In this document: one piece after another, positions 28,901 through 43,900 of the stretch | How positions within the stretch are numbered: position 1 is the first letter of the stretch | Layout: every line of letters starts with the position of its first letter | Assembly (NCBI GenBank): GCA_037577475.1 | Contig: CM075206.1 | Span: 5,613,459-5,677,458, forward strand | From: Chaunax sp. Z400 | Taxonomy: Eukaryota; Chordata; Actinopteri; Lophiiformes; Chaunacidae | Length of the DNA stretch: 64,000 nt | Reading direction: 5' to 3' | Translations under genes and position numbers: made by a program | The notes under the pieces: generated by a model | Seen by the model: only the letters and a program-made list of their open reading frames with translations | What the model was told of the DNA's origin: nothing | Databases searched by the model: none

Positions 28901-31900
28901 TATGATCAAAAAGTAGATTAATTTTCATAAGCAGCGCCAGTGCAGACTTCACTCACTCTATTCATACTTACAGGGACACATGCGCACACATCTTACAAAA
29001 GAAAAGTAATGTAAGTACAATTGATTATAATTTAATCAGGATATTGCTGATAGATATGTGGATAAGGTTAGTTCTGTATTGGAGTTCAAGAAAGGCCTGC
29101 AGCTGCTTTTGTGGAGGACAAATTATGATTTGACAAAGAATTCATATATGAATTGTTATTTGTGCAGGAGAGTATTATCAGCTATGACATCTGAGTGTTT
29201 GTACAGTAGGTGGTGAGAGACATCTCGTCTTTGGGACAGAGCAAAGACAAATTTAATCTGAGACGAAATGGTTGGTGAGTTGCAGGTAAACCACAGAATC
29301 AACTAAAGAGGAAAACACTCTCCTTGATTCACAACTCAAGGATAGAGGCCGTCATTTCCACAATGACCTTGCATGCAAAGCCACATCCTTAATAATAAGT
29401 GCTCCAAACTGAATGCAACTTGCAAGGTGGTAAGGGCACTCTATGCAGTATTAAGTGTTTGCATAGAGGCAACGAGCAAGCAAAAAATATATTAATTTCA
29501 AATATATTCTTACAACATGAAAAAATGATTTTAAAGCATAAAATAAGCTAATAAAACTGATTTGATGTGTAATGTTACAACTTTGCAGAATACTGTATGT
29601 CCTGTTGCACCACTTTCTTATATAATGACCAGATTTCTGAAACTGCAGGTGGGGAAATTAACGTGTTTCTACATAGAATATGAAACAATTCCTACCCATT
29701 TACCCTCCACATTCTGGCACTGTGCTGGGATCTCTCGTTTACCTTAACTTGACTGGAGTTGACCTGGTGCCGGCCGTCCACAAGCTCCTCTATTCTGTGA
29801 TGGTGCAGAGGGGTGGAAAGACTTTCCTCTTCCTCCTCCTCTTCCTCCTCCTGCTGCTGCTGCTGCTGCTCCTCCTTAGCTGCTTGTGTCGGGGAGTTGA
29901 GACCATCGGGACTGAAGCCCTGCAGCAGCGCAGCCACAGCCTCGGGCTTTGGCAGCTTGGTGATTTTGAAGTGCTTCTTGTAGTGCGGCGTGTCCTTTCT
30001 GATTAGACGCTGCTTCTCCACGGGGAAGGCCGGCCTTTCGTCCTCCTCGTCACTCCTCTCACCGTCTTCGCCATCCTCCTCTTCATCCTGGTCTACACCG
30101 CGGATGATGGGCTCTTCTGCAAAGTGCACAGTGGGCTGGAGAAAACACGGGTTGAGATTTAATTTGTTAAAAAAAAGAAAGAAAGGGAAATTACATCAAA
30201 TGGGGATTTTTTTTCATAATTTTCTTTTTTAACCAATTCAACAATACAATAGGTTATTCTAAATATTCACCTCAATGTACTCCACCTCCATCTCATCCAG
30301 CTCTTCCTCTTCCTGAGGGGAGTGGCCATCTACAAAATCCTCTCTTTGGGAGGCTGCAGTCACATTGTGTCTTTCCTCATGGGAGGTGGCAGAGAGTGTG
30401 CTATTCGACACATGGGAGTCATGACTCTGATTGGAAAGGTCACTGAGCCGCTTCTCCTAAAACCAAAAGCAGTATACATCAGTGAATTATGAGGCAAAGT
30501 GGAGTGACATTTCTGTTTTTTTCCTACAGAGGCAGGTGATTTATGTCAAGAACAAGATAGATTATTACAACAATATTATATCTCTTAAAGACAACATTAG
30601 ACAATAATTATCACAAACTGTAGTATAATGTATGTACCTGCGGATCAAGGGACTCGTCTTCTCCATCAGGTTTTGATGTGTAAGCTTCATTTCTCCTCTC
30701 CTCGATCACCTTCTTCATCACCTTCAGCTCACTGGGGTGTGGTGTGGCTCTGCGCTGAAGGCCCTGAAACAAAGAGAAACAAGTATGAGTTACATTTTCA
30801 TTCACAATCACATAAAACAACTAACAACAGGGATGCACAGTATCAGTGCCGATAGGTAGGAAGACAAAATATGACTCTGTATTGTTGCAACTGCTCACTC
30901 TATGGTCTGCTGCAGCCTCGTCATCCTCTTCCTCTGCTTTGGTCTCCTCCTGGAACTGAATGACTGACACTCTGTTCAGGTTGCTGTCAGTCCAACTGTC
31001 ATCCACACTGTTCTGCAACAAGTTCTCTGTGGAAAACAAGGTGTGGAAGAGAGAAAGATGGCAAGCTGAGCTAATAGTTGTATCTCAAATCTTGAATGGA
31101 CAAGAACAGATTCTGTAAAGTCTCACAACCCATATCTTTTTTTTTAAAAAGCACCAAAGATTTAGCTAATAGGCTAAAGACAATACAAAAACTAAAGCTT
31201 CAAATATTACACAAATCTCCTACGACTTAATACAATGAATGAGTTAAACATTCTACATACAAATCTTGCTAAATCTATACAACTCTTAGTATTTTAGCAA
31301 TTACATATAGAAAGAAATAGAAGATTTAGCATCTATTTACCTGATGTTATAACAGATGTCTGAAAACCTGTCTTGTTAAGACTTACTAAAACATACTTCC
31401 TATATAATTGATGAATTTTACTCCTCACCTAGGCTTGGAGAAGGCTGCTGGGGCAATAAATAGCAGGTCAACACCTTCTCTCCTGTATGCTCGTCATCTT
31501 CTGTCTGGAACTTGAGCATCGGCTGCGACTGGTTCTCTGCAAGCCACATGGCCTTCAGGTTGAGGTTTGTCAGGGCAAAAGGCAGGTTTTGTAATCTGGA
31601 CAAAGGAAAGGATGAGGTAAGTCACTGAAGATAAAATATCTTGTATGTCTAGGAGCCTAGATAATTAAACTGGTGATAAAGCTCTCTGACCGACAGTTAC
31701 GAGTTCAAAGAATCTACAATTCATGCATTCGATAAACAATCATATATCAGGTGGACTGATAAATTTAAATGAGGTTACCGGTTTCCAGCCACATCCAGCA
31801 CATGTAGCTCAGTGGCATCTGCAAGTTCTGCAGGAAGTTTGCCAAGGCGGTTGTCTCTCAGTGAGAGAACGTTGAGGCTGGCACAACCACCCAGCTCTTT

Positions 31901-34900
31901 GGGAACGCCTCCCAAACGGTTGCGATCTACATTCAGGTTGGTCAGCTTCTTCAGCTTGCCCAGCGAGCGAGGAAGTGACTTTAAGGGAACAAGACAGAAT
32001 TACAAAATTACAATAAAGCTTAACAGATGTCAATTGGACTTCAGTATGAACGACCATACAGATACTGGGTCAGTACAAGGCTGCTCTTAGTGGTACCTGT
32101 AAAAGGTTCTCTGTCAAGACGAGTTCTGTGAGGTTTTCACACTCTCCTATTGAATCAGTCAGCTGGGTCAGTCTGTTCTGGTCCACCTTCAAGATGGACA
32201 GCTGTTTCAGGCAGCCTGGACACAATAATAAACACAGAAAAACATCTTACTAAGAGTAGCAATAAGACTTATGCTAGATGTGACATGTTGGACTAATGCT
32301 CTGGAATAAAATTAATTCAAATAAAAGGAGAATAATTGCTGTGCAGCTGTGTGCGCTACTCTTCACTGGCATTTTACTTCCAGTAGAGGGCAGTGCTGTT
32401 CTAATTTAACAGAGCACCATCTCCCACACTGTTTGCCTGCCCAGGTTGACTTCATCTAGTGCTGCCTAATTAGATGGCTTTCCTAATACACTACTACTAG
32501 AGTATTCTGTAAATTGTTGCTGTCCTTTCCTCTTACATGATAGTCATCTTATTTCTGTCTTGCTGTTTGAGACCTCAGGCTAAAGTTTGTGCTCTGTCAA
32601 AAACAACACAGGGCCTCCAAAAAAAGCTGAATAAAAGCCAGCTTTTGCTGCAGCAAACGTGACATCTGGCAAGGCGCTGCATTGGCAAATCTAAAGTATG
32701 CAAGTGCACACCCCTGGTGGATTACTTTATGTTGTACTTTTACCTAGAAATCGTGACAAAATCTAAAACTGTTGGCATTGTGAAAACATGCCAGTATTGT
32801 AAAATCCTGTCTCTGAATATAAAAACTGTTGTGCAATGTTTTGATGTCTAATGAGCATTAACCCTTCCTGGATTGTACTTCATGTCTCACTGGTACTTAT
32901 ACTACTTAATACTGTTTCAGTTTGAGTCCCCGTGAAGACAGTGTTCTCATTCCCCCTTGTGTTACTCACCTATACTGTCTGGGACGACCTCCAACACGTT
33001 CTGTGTGAGCAGCAGGTCAGTGAGAGCCAGGAGGCCGTTTAGCTCTGAGGGAAGCTCCTCCAGACGATTCTCTGACACATCCAGACACACCAGTCTGCGG
33101 AGGTTCCCCAGCTCCTACACACACAAAAACAATAAACACCACTTGCAGCGAACGATGAAGGCGCAATACAATTATTATATTCAGAGCAAAAAAAACAAAA
33201 CAAAGAAGTCTACTAATGGGATTTAATTCTGCACACAGGCCAGCTTTAAAAATCTTATATTAATCTATACTTACTGGTGGTAATGATGATAACTGGTTAC
33301 GGTCCAGCCATAGCTCCCTCAGGTTGGGGAGGGCACCAAGGGTGTCCGGCTAAGAGAGTAGAAGTAGAGAGAAGAAGAGGTGGTAGAAAATTGGGGCCGT
33401 TGATTATTATTAATGTTTGAAGAGCAAAGCCAATGACTGCTGCCTGCTGCACTGCATACACATCTGTGAATACAAACCTGCTAACAGGGGACACAAGGGC
33501 TATCGCAGCATTAAACAGAAATCATGAGCACTAAATACACTCTGGATGAATTGGATGATTAAAGGCATCAAACATTTTAATATCAGTATGTGCTGGAATG
33601 TTGATTTCAGCTTTAGATTTGCAATTTTAAATATGATTTCAGCAAGAATAAAATGCTGTTTGACTACAAGTTTGATTTAAATGGATTTTGTAAAGTTTTC
33701 TCTCTGTTGTTAAGAGGCCAATAACTCCCTCTTTAAATACATTTTCGTTAACACTTTTCTTGAAGCTCAAAAAATCCATTTAGTAAACACCTATCGCTGC
33801 TGTCAAGTCTCTGAAAAATCAGCTCACATTGAAGTCTACGTGCTAAATGACATGCAGGCTTAGAAATGCAGGTAGGCAATATTCCATCATAAGATCAACC
33901 ACTTGCTCAGCCCCTGGCCTTGTCATATCATGAGGCATTGTTTACCCTGTTCTATTAAGACATGTGAGTCTACCCGGACTTGAAGCGGTGCTTGCTGTGG
34001 GGCACAGTGCATGCTGGGACATGGGTCTGACAAACCGGCTTTGCCGTGTGTAGTGAGGTAAACATGTGGGCTGGAACATAACTATTGTGGTGGTTATGTG
34101 AGAAAGACTTTTTTTTTTTAATGAACATCACTCTGTGTGTGTGCTGCAAAAAAACAAAATATTTAATGTCACACCTGAGAGTGCAGTGTGAGAGCTCGAC
34201 AATGGAATGAATAACTACTGGATTATATATTATATGGTTAAAGAGGGATGGGTTGCTGACTTACTAAAATTTCCAGTTCATTGCTGCCCAGGTCCAGCTG
34301 TTCCAGTTTCACCAGGAAAGAGAGTGACCTGAATATGCATACAAAATAGCACATGCAGTAAGACACACAAATATGTGCACTGAAACACCAGAGACATACC
34401 ATTCATTCACATGGAGTGACACATGCAAGGAATGTTTTTAAACCTACGTTGCTACACTTAACATGTAGTTTCTTTCATGCTATTCCACATGGCAGTTCAT
34501 TGGCATTTGCAGATGAGAGGTTCTAACTAAACCTCAAGAGGAGTGTCGAGCTGATAAACAAAAGTCAAAGTAAAAAGGAGAAAGAACTGTGATGGTTGCT
34601 CTTGCATTGTGGAATCAATGTCATCTAGCGGGAATAACAGGTGCTTATCGTGCTTGATGGAGATGTTGGGTATTAGGCCAAGCCCTGCTGCACATGTGCA
34701 CCGGAGAGAGATGATACTTACGAGGGCAGAGACTTCAGCAGGTTCTCCCTGAGCTCCAACGTCACAAGGTTGGCCAGGCTAGAAAAGGAGGAGCGACAGT
34801 GAAAAGGAGGCAAGCAAACAAGGGGGGGGAAAAAAAAGTTGGCAGGCACAGACTAGAGAGGATGGGGGATTCATGGAGGAGAGGGGAGGCAGGTTGGTTA

Positions 34901-36922
34901 GTCAGATGGCAAGTCTGACCATCTGGGCTGCCTGGCATGGTGAGGGGCCTCTTCCATCTGTCTGAGTACAGCAGTGGCACAGAGCCGAGAGGCCAGCAGC
35001 CTCAGAGACCACTGGGCGACAGATTTACACTCCTTGAAAACCTGCTTTGTCTCTAAATGCATCAAGGATCTAGTCAGAGGCCTCTGGTCTGGCAACACAG
35101 ACCAGTCTGATCGCTTGATAAGTGCGCTTTGACAATTTTGACAGGAATTTTAATTTCAATAAAATTGAAATCTGTTAAAATAACTTCAATCACTTCTGAA
35201 GATATGAGTTTCTTTGGCTATGCAAGAGAAAAATCTATTTTATCTCACCAAATTGTCTACTGTGAGCTATTGTGCATGTGTACGTACTTTCCGATGTCGT
35301 TCGGCAACGTCTGCAATGACACGTCATTGAGCGCCAAGTGAGCCAGCGCTCGCAGTTGAGTGAAGCCATCTGGCAATCTGAGGCAGAAAGACAGGAGCAA
35401 AAATGGTGGCTATAGAGATGGTTGTAAAATATATGGGATCACGTGAGTCAAACACACACAAGACTATTATCCCTTTAAATATTGTCATCTGTTAAAGCAA
35501 GCAGCATCAAAGCTCATTTATTCCACTGTTTTCTGTAAAAGGTATTTGAAAGCTGAATCTTAAAAGTAGATATCGCTGATGGGGGGGGATATGTGCAACA
35601 GTGACTTTATACAAGGATATCATGGGGATTAACTTGTATCCAGGTCAGGTTAATGTGACACTTGTATTTATACAGAGCTGTGTTTGATCAGGAAACACAT
35701 TGTCGCACCAAGCATGATCTCCTCCAGGCATTTGCTCATGAACTATGCATAAGTACATCTCAACAACTGAATGGCTGCGAGACAGGGATGTTACAAATCA
35801 GTATGAAGTGCAGACAGTATATTCAAATATGCATGTCAAGGATATGACTCATAGCATATTTACCATAAGGAATCCAAGGGGTTACAGCACACAAATGACA
35901 CTTGTCTTGCGGAATATGGACATGCGTCATATTTTCTCAGAGTGATGATGACTACAGTGATGGCATGTTTCTATTCACTCACCTGGACAGGGGGTTTCCA
36001 CTGAAATCTGCTATCTCCAAAGCTCTGCAAAACTTTATGCTCTCAGGGATCTCAGGAATGTCTGCAGAAGAGAAAAGGAGGTCGGGGGAGATGGGAGTCA
36101 GTACCATGGACACACAAAGCACGGGTGGGGGGTTGTACAGGAGGTCATAGTCTATGATGCAAATCATTTTAAGTTGCTTGAAATCACAAACAGGTGGCCA
36201 GGATCAGGGAAGTGGGAGAAAGGGAAGAGGAAAATGAGACACAGAGACATGCAAGTTGTACCAGGGAGGACATGGTCAAAGTGTACAATTACTTCTCTTG
36301 TAAAATGTACAGAGCAATCACACCTTTATAGACATGCGCTTTCATCTTACTCATAGCTAAGCTGAATTATTAAAGCAGCAATTTACTAGGGCGTAAAATG
36401 GAACAATTCTTAAAGGGTTGGTCCAATATTTTTTGTGTTTTTGCAGGTTTTTTTTTAATAATTCTGTAGCTTCCCAGGAGTGTCCCTTATGTTAAAAGTA
36501 AACACTAACATTAAAACACTTTTAGCATCAAATAGCTATTTTCCCAAACCCATCTAAAAGTGTTGTGGCTTGATGTAGATTTCAGGATGATGGAGGTGCA
36601 ACATATAAACACAAAGTTATCTTAGTATTTGCCTGCTTAGTCCAGTGCACAGATAGGAGGCTAAAAACAAGTATGCCCTCCCACCCCGACCTGGTAAAGA
36701 ACCATCACTGAATACTGCAGGTGCAGGATAAGAAATCCCTACTGAGCTGAGCAGCCTATGATGCTTATCTGGCTCAGTGTTGTCCTGCAGCAGCATGCAG
36801 GCAAGCAGACAGATGGTAAAGGCCCTTACAGGCCACTGCACACTGCTCCCACAGCACTTGATGCCGTGTGTAGCAGTATGCCTGCATGTGTGTGCAGTAT
36901 GCAAGGACAGGGAGAGGACAAG

Positions 36923-37021
<99 letters not shown>

Positions 37022-40000
37022 TTACAGCTGATGGAGTTGCAGAAATTAAGTAGCAGCCCATAATGTAATGACAAGTTTTCTGCCTTTGCACTTATAGGAA
37101 GATTCCAAGGACATGGAGATTCATGCATGAATGTCTGCTATGTCCTGGGGTATATTAGATAATCTGGCCAGGAGGGCCAGTAAATATTTATAATGGCTGC
37201 TGTCATTTAAGTAATTGTGCATTAATGGATGGTCTTACAGGCAAAGATCATACAACCACTGTATCTGTTCATGTACCATTTCTGGAGATGTCCAGTTCCA
37301 CCAGCTGCATGAAGTTGGCCACCTCAGGAGGGAGTCTCTGGATCTCATTGTCACTCAAACCGAGCTTCCGGAGGTTGAGTAGTCTGAAGAAAGGCTGTGG
37401 ACACACATGATACCATGTTGAACAAAACAACAAAAAATTTGAACCTGCCAGGATGCATCAAGGGAAAATATTCAAATGTTGCCAATTATGCTATCAAAGT
37501 TATAAAATCAAATAAATAAGCCTTAAATAATACTGAGGGCTGCAACTGCAACAAAACTTTCTTTTTTTGCTTTTGATCTATAAAAGCATAAGTATTAACT
37601 AGAACAACATTTTTGCAGAGCCCTAGATGACATATTCAAATTACGTTTTTGGCAGACCAGCAGTCTCAAACTTAAAAATAATAAATTCACTAGACAATAG
37701 GAGCAGACAAACGCAGCAGATCCTCACATTTGAGAAGCTGGAACCAGACAATGATTTACATTTTTGCTTGGAGTCAAATCATAGATTATCAAAAAACTTG
37801 CCGTCCATTTTTTCGAGTTGACTAATCAAATAATCCTAATTAAAAGCTGAGATCAATGAGGTTGAGCGTAACTGCAGGCCTAAACACAAATTGTTAACAT
37901 TAGTGTTAGAAATGTTGCAGACGTTTCTCTACCTACTTTAACTACTGTCAAGCGACTGCAAAGTGAACACACCACACATCCTGTATATTCACATGAGAGA
38001 CATTTCCAGAACCGGTTTTAAAAACATCCCATCATCATATTCCCAAAAACGTCTCTGCACTATGACAACGCCAACTAAACAAAGTAGCTTTCGATAGCAG
38101 GGCTGAGGAGAGAGCTGCTGCTGTTGCAATGCCAAGTGCTTTCACAAGAGCCGGGTTGTTGAACACTCAGAGACATTCCTCCATCAGCCGAGCTGTGTGT
38201 GTCTGTGTAATCTGCTGTTAAGATGGACAGACGAGACAGGCTGGCAGGGGAAGAGCATGAGTAACAGGCCCAAACTATGCAGTTATTAACCCCTCAATCA
38301 GTCCATGGTTCTGCACCCCACAGAAGACCCACTGTCTGCCCTGTCAGAAACCAGTCGACTTCTCAGGCACACTAATGGAGAAAGACTCTTGAGGATCTTG
38401 TCGACTTGGCCTTTCTGGGTTAGGAATTTGTAAAGACTCATTATTCAGGGATGCTTTCTGAACACAGAGTGCACAGATGTCTGCAAGCCTGGAGCCGAAA
38501 CTTTAATTCAAATTAAACCGCACGCTGTCAGCAAAAAAACACTGCTGAAAAAAGCCATTGAGCGTCAATTACCAGAAATTAAGCTATACTAAATGGAAAA
38601 ATCCACATAAATTCTCAACTCTTCCTTCATCACAAGGGTTTAAAAATACAGTGAAGAATGCTACAATTCAGCTCCACTCCTCAATGACAGACTTTTCCTG
38701 TTCCTAACTAGTTTTGTGTATTGTGCTTAGATGAGGAGTGATGCGATTTTCCCCCCAGAATCCGTCTGGGGATTTACTGGCAGTGCAAGATAGAGCTTGT
38801 CAGAACTTAAACAAAATTTCCCAGCAGTTCACTAGTAGTTAATACTCGCATCCACACCTGATGAAGATTGTAATGGGGTGGAGGAGGGAGGACATGAGCA
38901 CAGGAAGGGACACGGCTAGAGAGAGACAAAGAGGGTGTAGGTGCTCCCAGTGGCAGGTGACAGGTATCAGATGACAGGAACAGAAAACAGGAGCTGTGGG
39001 CGACAATGTGACCAAAGCCAGGAACAGATGGGAACCGGCCCCAAGGAGAGGTGACAACCTTACCGGATGAACACACGTGACACCCAAATATTGAGAACCT
39101 CACAGTGAAAAGTGTTTAAAAACAGACACCTTGATAGAACACACTTGAAAACATTATGGGCAAGGGTTTTCTCTCTATAGAAATATGTGAGGCGTGTTTA
39201 GCCTAGTTGGTAGAGTGTGCACCCCATACACTGAGCCTGAGTCCTCTAGTGGTACGCGGGCTCGATTCCGCCCCAAGGCCCTTTGGCGCATGTCTTCCCG
39301 CTCGGTCTCTACTGCATTTCCTGTCTCCACTTCGGCTGTCCTCTTACACAATAAAAGGTTGAAAACGCCCGAAAACAAATTTAAAAAAAAAAAAGTATGT
39401 GAAGCCTGTCAGTGGACAGTCAGCAAATCTTCCATCTAGGCTAAACCAATCACTCAATAAAAGCTTTTGCATCAGTGCATTCCTCTCTCTTGATATCATT
39501 CAGAGGTCGATCAGTGATGAGGGAGAGCTGGACAGTAATGCAATCATGCCTGTGAGCGAGTCGTTACGAACACTCACAATGATGGCCATTCACTCCTGGC
39601 CACTCACAGACAGGCTCACTGGTGTTTTCCTGGGAAACAACCGTACACAGACCTCTAACAAGCTTTACTTCAGTACTAAATAAAAACACCGGGATTTGAT
39701 TTGCATATGAACTTCTGAGTGGTGTACATATTTAAGAGTCTTTTTCAGAGACTGTAAAATGCAGAATAACTTGTCCAATCAAATACTGACATGTTTGGTG
39801 TAACAACTGGGACCAGTGGGATTTAGTGTACAGCCACCCTCCATTGTGAGCCAAAGCAGTCACTCAGGCAGCTATTATAGAACTGTGCTTATTTGCATGT
39901 GTGTGTGTGTAACCACTTAGGGAGTGAGGCTAGTGTTAGTAGGTTAGTGAGAACCAGTATGCTATATTTCCTTTATAACTTTGCAGCTAGGATTTTTAAT

Positions 40001-40671
40001 GAAAGCCCTTGTGAGAGTTGTTTGCTTAAGGGAAGTGGAGGCGAACTTGCAGGAAAAAGGAAGCAGTCAAAACCACTTCTACCACAAATCTAAAAATCAT
40101 CTTGGGATCCACTATCGCACCCAGTTCACTCAACTTTGACAGACAGCCACAGCCTGAATTAGACTCTATACATAAAATGTGAACGTGCCAATAAATGGCT
40201 TGTCTTCTGCATATGATGCATTTGTATTATCAAATTGGGATTATTCTTGCACAGTAATGGTGGGATGAAATGAACCGAAGAGGACAATTAAACCATAAAT
40301 GGCAACTACGAGTATGACAATGTCATGATCGTGACAGCCCTAGTGTTTTATTTTAACATTATAAAATCAAGGCAGCTCACACCAGTGTTTACAAAGTCTC
40401 AGTTTTACTTTACTTGAGGTTGCCAAGGACTTACTGTGGGAGTATTACTCAGTATGCATGTGTCTCAGGCGGGACAGAGCAGTATGTTAACATGCATATT
40501 TGCGTGTTCATGAGTATTAGCAGTGGTGGGTGTCCGTTTTGAGGTGTTTACAAGTGGGTTAATGTGTGCTGGAAGAGACTGTAAATTCACAGAGTGGAAT
40601 GTTAATGTTTGTGAACCTGAAATAATTTCACAAACTACTGAAATGGGACTACAGATATATAAGAAGCAAAT

Positions 40672-40722
<51 letters not shown>

Positions 40723-40951
40723 CACACGTGAGTAAACTGTATATTCACTGTATGAGTAACATTCCACTGTAGGTACAGTGAGCTGAGGCCTGATGTTCAC
40801 AGAGGCTGCAGTGTTCCAGTCAAGTGACTCCATTTAGCTCGCAGTTTCCCTCCAATCATGCAGCCAGACTACAGACAGGCTCCTCCTGCCATGCAAACAC
40901 ACACACACACACAACCTTCCTCTTCCAGAGCACATTTAGTGTGCAGGAGAC

Positions 40952-40992
<41 letters not shown>

Positions 40993-43900
40993 AGATACTC
41001 AGCTCCATGTTTGCCTTGAATCATTCAATTAAGGCCACTTAATTGTTTAAAACTACTGGTGTAATTTCTGCATAGACAAGGAAAGGAAAGGCCTTTGTGA
41101 AACAAAAACAAAAAAAAGAAGGCAGAACCTACTTCATTTGGTCTCAGCTCACCTACAGAGGCATTTAATCAATGAACCCTTGTTTTACTAGAAAGAGGTC
41201 AAACTACATACCATCATTAAACCTCCTGTCTATCCTTCACATAACAGTTGTATTTATGTTACGTTAACACACTTCCTTTCCTCTATAAATGGAATTTCTA
41301 TTCACACATTCCAGAGTCATGTGCCAAATCTGCCCAGTTGGCCTAGTCTGCATGTCCCCACTCTTCCTAATCAATTCTCTCAATGGGCACAGAACTACAC
41401 ACACACTGTGTGAACACTACTGGGGTTAGGGGCTCAACGAGAGGGGGAGCGCATGCTTTTGTGCTGGCCTGGACTCTTTCAGCGTCCGGAGGAATGAAAA
41501 GGGGAGAGGATTTGGTTGACTGAGTAACTTGGTCAGTTGCTGGAGTGGCAAGCCTCATTACTGCACACTTTGTTTCTATAGATAGCTGCAGTCATTGTTG
41601 TTGTACAGTATAAACTCACTATGTGTGTGATCTCAGACACAAAATAGCTCATGTATTAACAATGAGACTTTCTTCTCTTACCAAACTTTTTTTTTCTGCA
41701 CAGAGTTATGTGAAGCTAAAAGCACCACCAAGAACAACATGTACAGTCATTTCAGCAAAGTCGTCCCACAGTGGGCTCTGCTACTAAGGCAATGTGCCCC
41801 TTTACCCCAGCAAAACACTGTTAGAATCCCAGAATTAACTAAACTTGTACACTACAGAACGCTCTATCTGGTCCTCTTTGCCTCCACCTCTCTTGGTTCC
41901 CTCCATTTTCCTTGGCAGAAAGACAAAGACCAAGCAGCCAGCCCCACACAGGGATGTCAGTCACAGACCAGCTCTCTCTGCCGCCCCCCTCCTTGTAGCC
42001 AAGGCCGGGGATTCCTCCATTGTCCGAGAGGGCAGGAATGACTAAGAAGGATAAAGAAGGCCAGTGGGGAGAACTGTTGCAGAGAAGAAAACGAAGCTTG
42101 TGTGCAAAGTAGAGATGAGAGAGCTGAGAGAAAAGGCAATGACGCTGGATTATTAATGAAGAATAGATGTTGAACAATGGATTCCCACAATGCTCTGGAC
42201 ACACCACTAATGGGGAAAGAGACTTCAAGAACGGTCCGACAAATGATCTCAATGGACTAATGAGTCTCTTACATTCTCTGACAGTTTAATAAAAAAATCT
42301 ATGAAAACACAAAACAAATCATAACAAAACCGGCTTGTTACTAAAGTGGTTTAGTCTGGTCCAGTGTGGCTCATATGCAGTGTTGAGTACAATGCTCCCA
42401 CTGGCCTCGTACCAAAATCTAAAACACGGACTGATAATACAAGCATCCACCAACCCACAGCTATAGACCTACATCCAACTTCCTCTGCCCTCACCCACTG
42501 TCTCCCACACTCTCCCTCTGTTGCAGCTCAGGGGTGTTTGTGAGAAAGAACAAAGAACCACCAAATACACAAACAGCACTACACTGCTTCAATGGTGTGT
42601 CATGTGTGTTTCATATAGGACAGTACATCTAAATCTGTTAACTTGAGCCAAGAACAGAAGGGGTGTGTGCATGTGTGTGCATTTAATGTTCATTTAACTG
42701 TGAGTTAGTTGAGTTCAGTTCATTATTATTATAGTCATTCACTGTATGCACAGTATGCAGGGAATGGAATTATGATTATCTACTGTCCAGGTTTAAGAAC
42801 AGTGATGAGACGCCAACACAACAAAAATAGAGTACGACAAGCAGGATACAGTGCAATAAAACCATGTAATAAAAAAGGTAAGAATGTGGATTAAAACAAT
42901 AACTATATACAATAATACAACTATATGTAATAACTAATAACTATGTGGAGGCACAACGTTAATAAATTATTCTGACAAAGTGTAAAGGTCATGAATGTTC
43001 ATATGTAAATGGGGGTATTAGTGTTTGGGTCTCATGTTGTGAACGACAGCAAAGTGTTCAGGGGTCTAACATTATAAAACACTGCGCACATGAGTGTTTG
43101 CGTTTCTTTTAAGTGGCACTTTGAGCCGCGACTCCTCTTATCCGGTTCCAGTCCCTCAACAGGCCACACAGAGAGAAGGGCGTGGTAGAGCCGGTGTGAC
43201 TGACAGCCTACCTAATTCCCATCTACTTACAGCTGTCCTGTTGACTTTGATCTGTGCAGAGAGCAAACAGAGCAGAAAGTCAGGCCTGGCAATGTCTGGA
43301 CTACGGCTGCACGTTAGCAGTTTCGACGAAGGGAGCCAAACCCAGCTTTAACAATGACACATGAAAGGAGTTTTTAAAAAAAAACAACCTGCAGCTTAGC
43401 ATAAAACAACATATTTTGGTAGCATTTTTGCCTTCATCAGTAAAACTCAATTGCATGATGAGAGGACTGGGTGTGGTGGTTAACACAGATCGTTCATAAA
43501 GAAAAGCCTTCATTACATGCTGAGCATATTTTCAATATCTGTGTAGGCTTACAGTTTACATGTCAAACTAGTTCTGAATGCATCGTCTTTTCTGCAGCCG
43601 AGTGCATTAAAATGTTTTCACAAAGCAATTACAATACCTTGCATTTGTACCCCTAAACTAATGATACACTTGAAGAGCCAACTAGGAGTTGCAAACATGC
43701 TGCCATAAATAGTGGCTTGTAGCATGTTTTCTGTAGGGTATGGGTCGGGGCAGAGTCAGAGAGAGATTTGATTCACATGTACAGATTTTATGTGTGTGTT
43801 TGATTGTGTGTACGAGAGGGGAACTTGTATATGCTGACTGCTTTACATCACCGTTGTCTGGATAACCACAGTAAAGATTTTTATCAAGGGAAAGCAGAAG

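Noticed and set aside
36758..37128. Four frames over the GT array (poly-CV / poly-TH)
   Set aside because: Artefacts of the dinucleotide repeat.
39194..39275. tRNA gene suggested by box A and box B like motifs
   Set aside because: The motifs belong to a SINE head: body, A-rich tail and target-site duplication follow, and no intact cloverleaf could be drawn.
41839..42252. 137-codon - strand frame within SCRIB intron 1
   Set aside because: No family resemblance and overlapping equally long frames on both strands; treated as noise.
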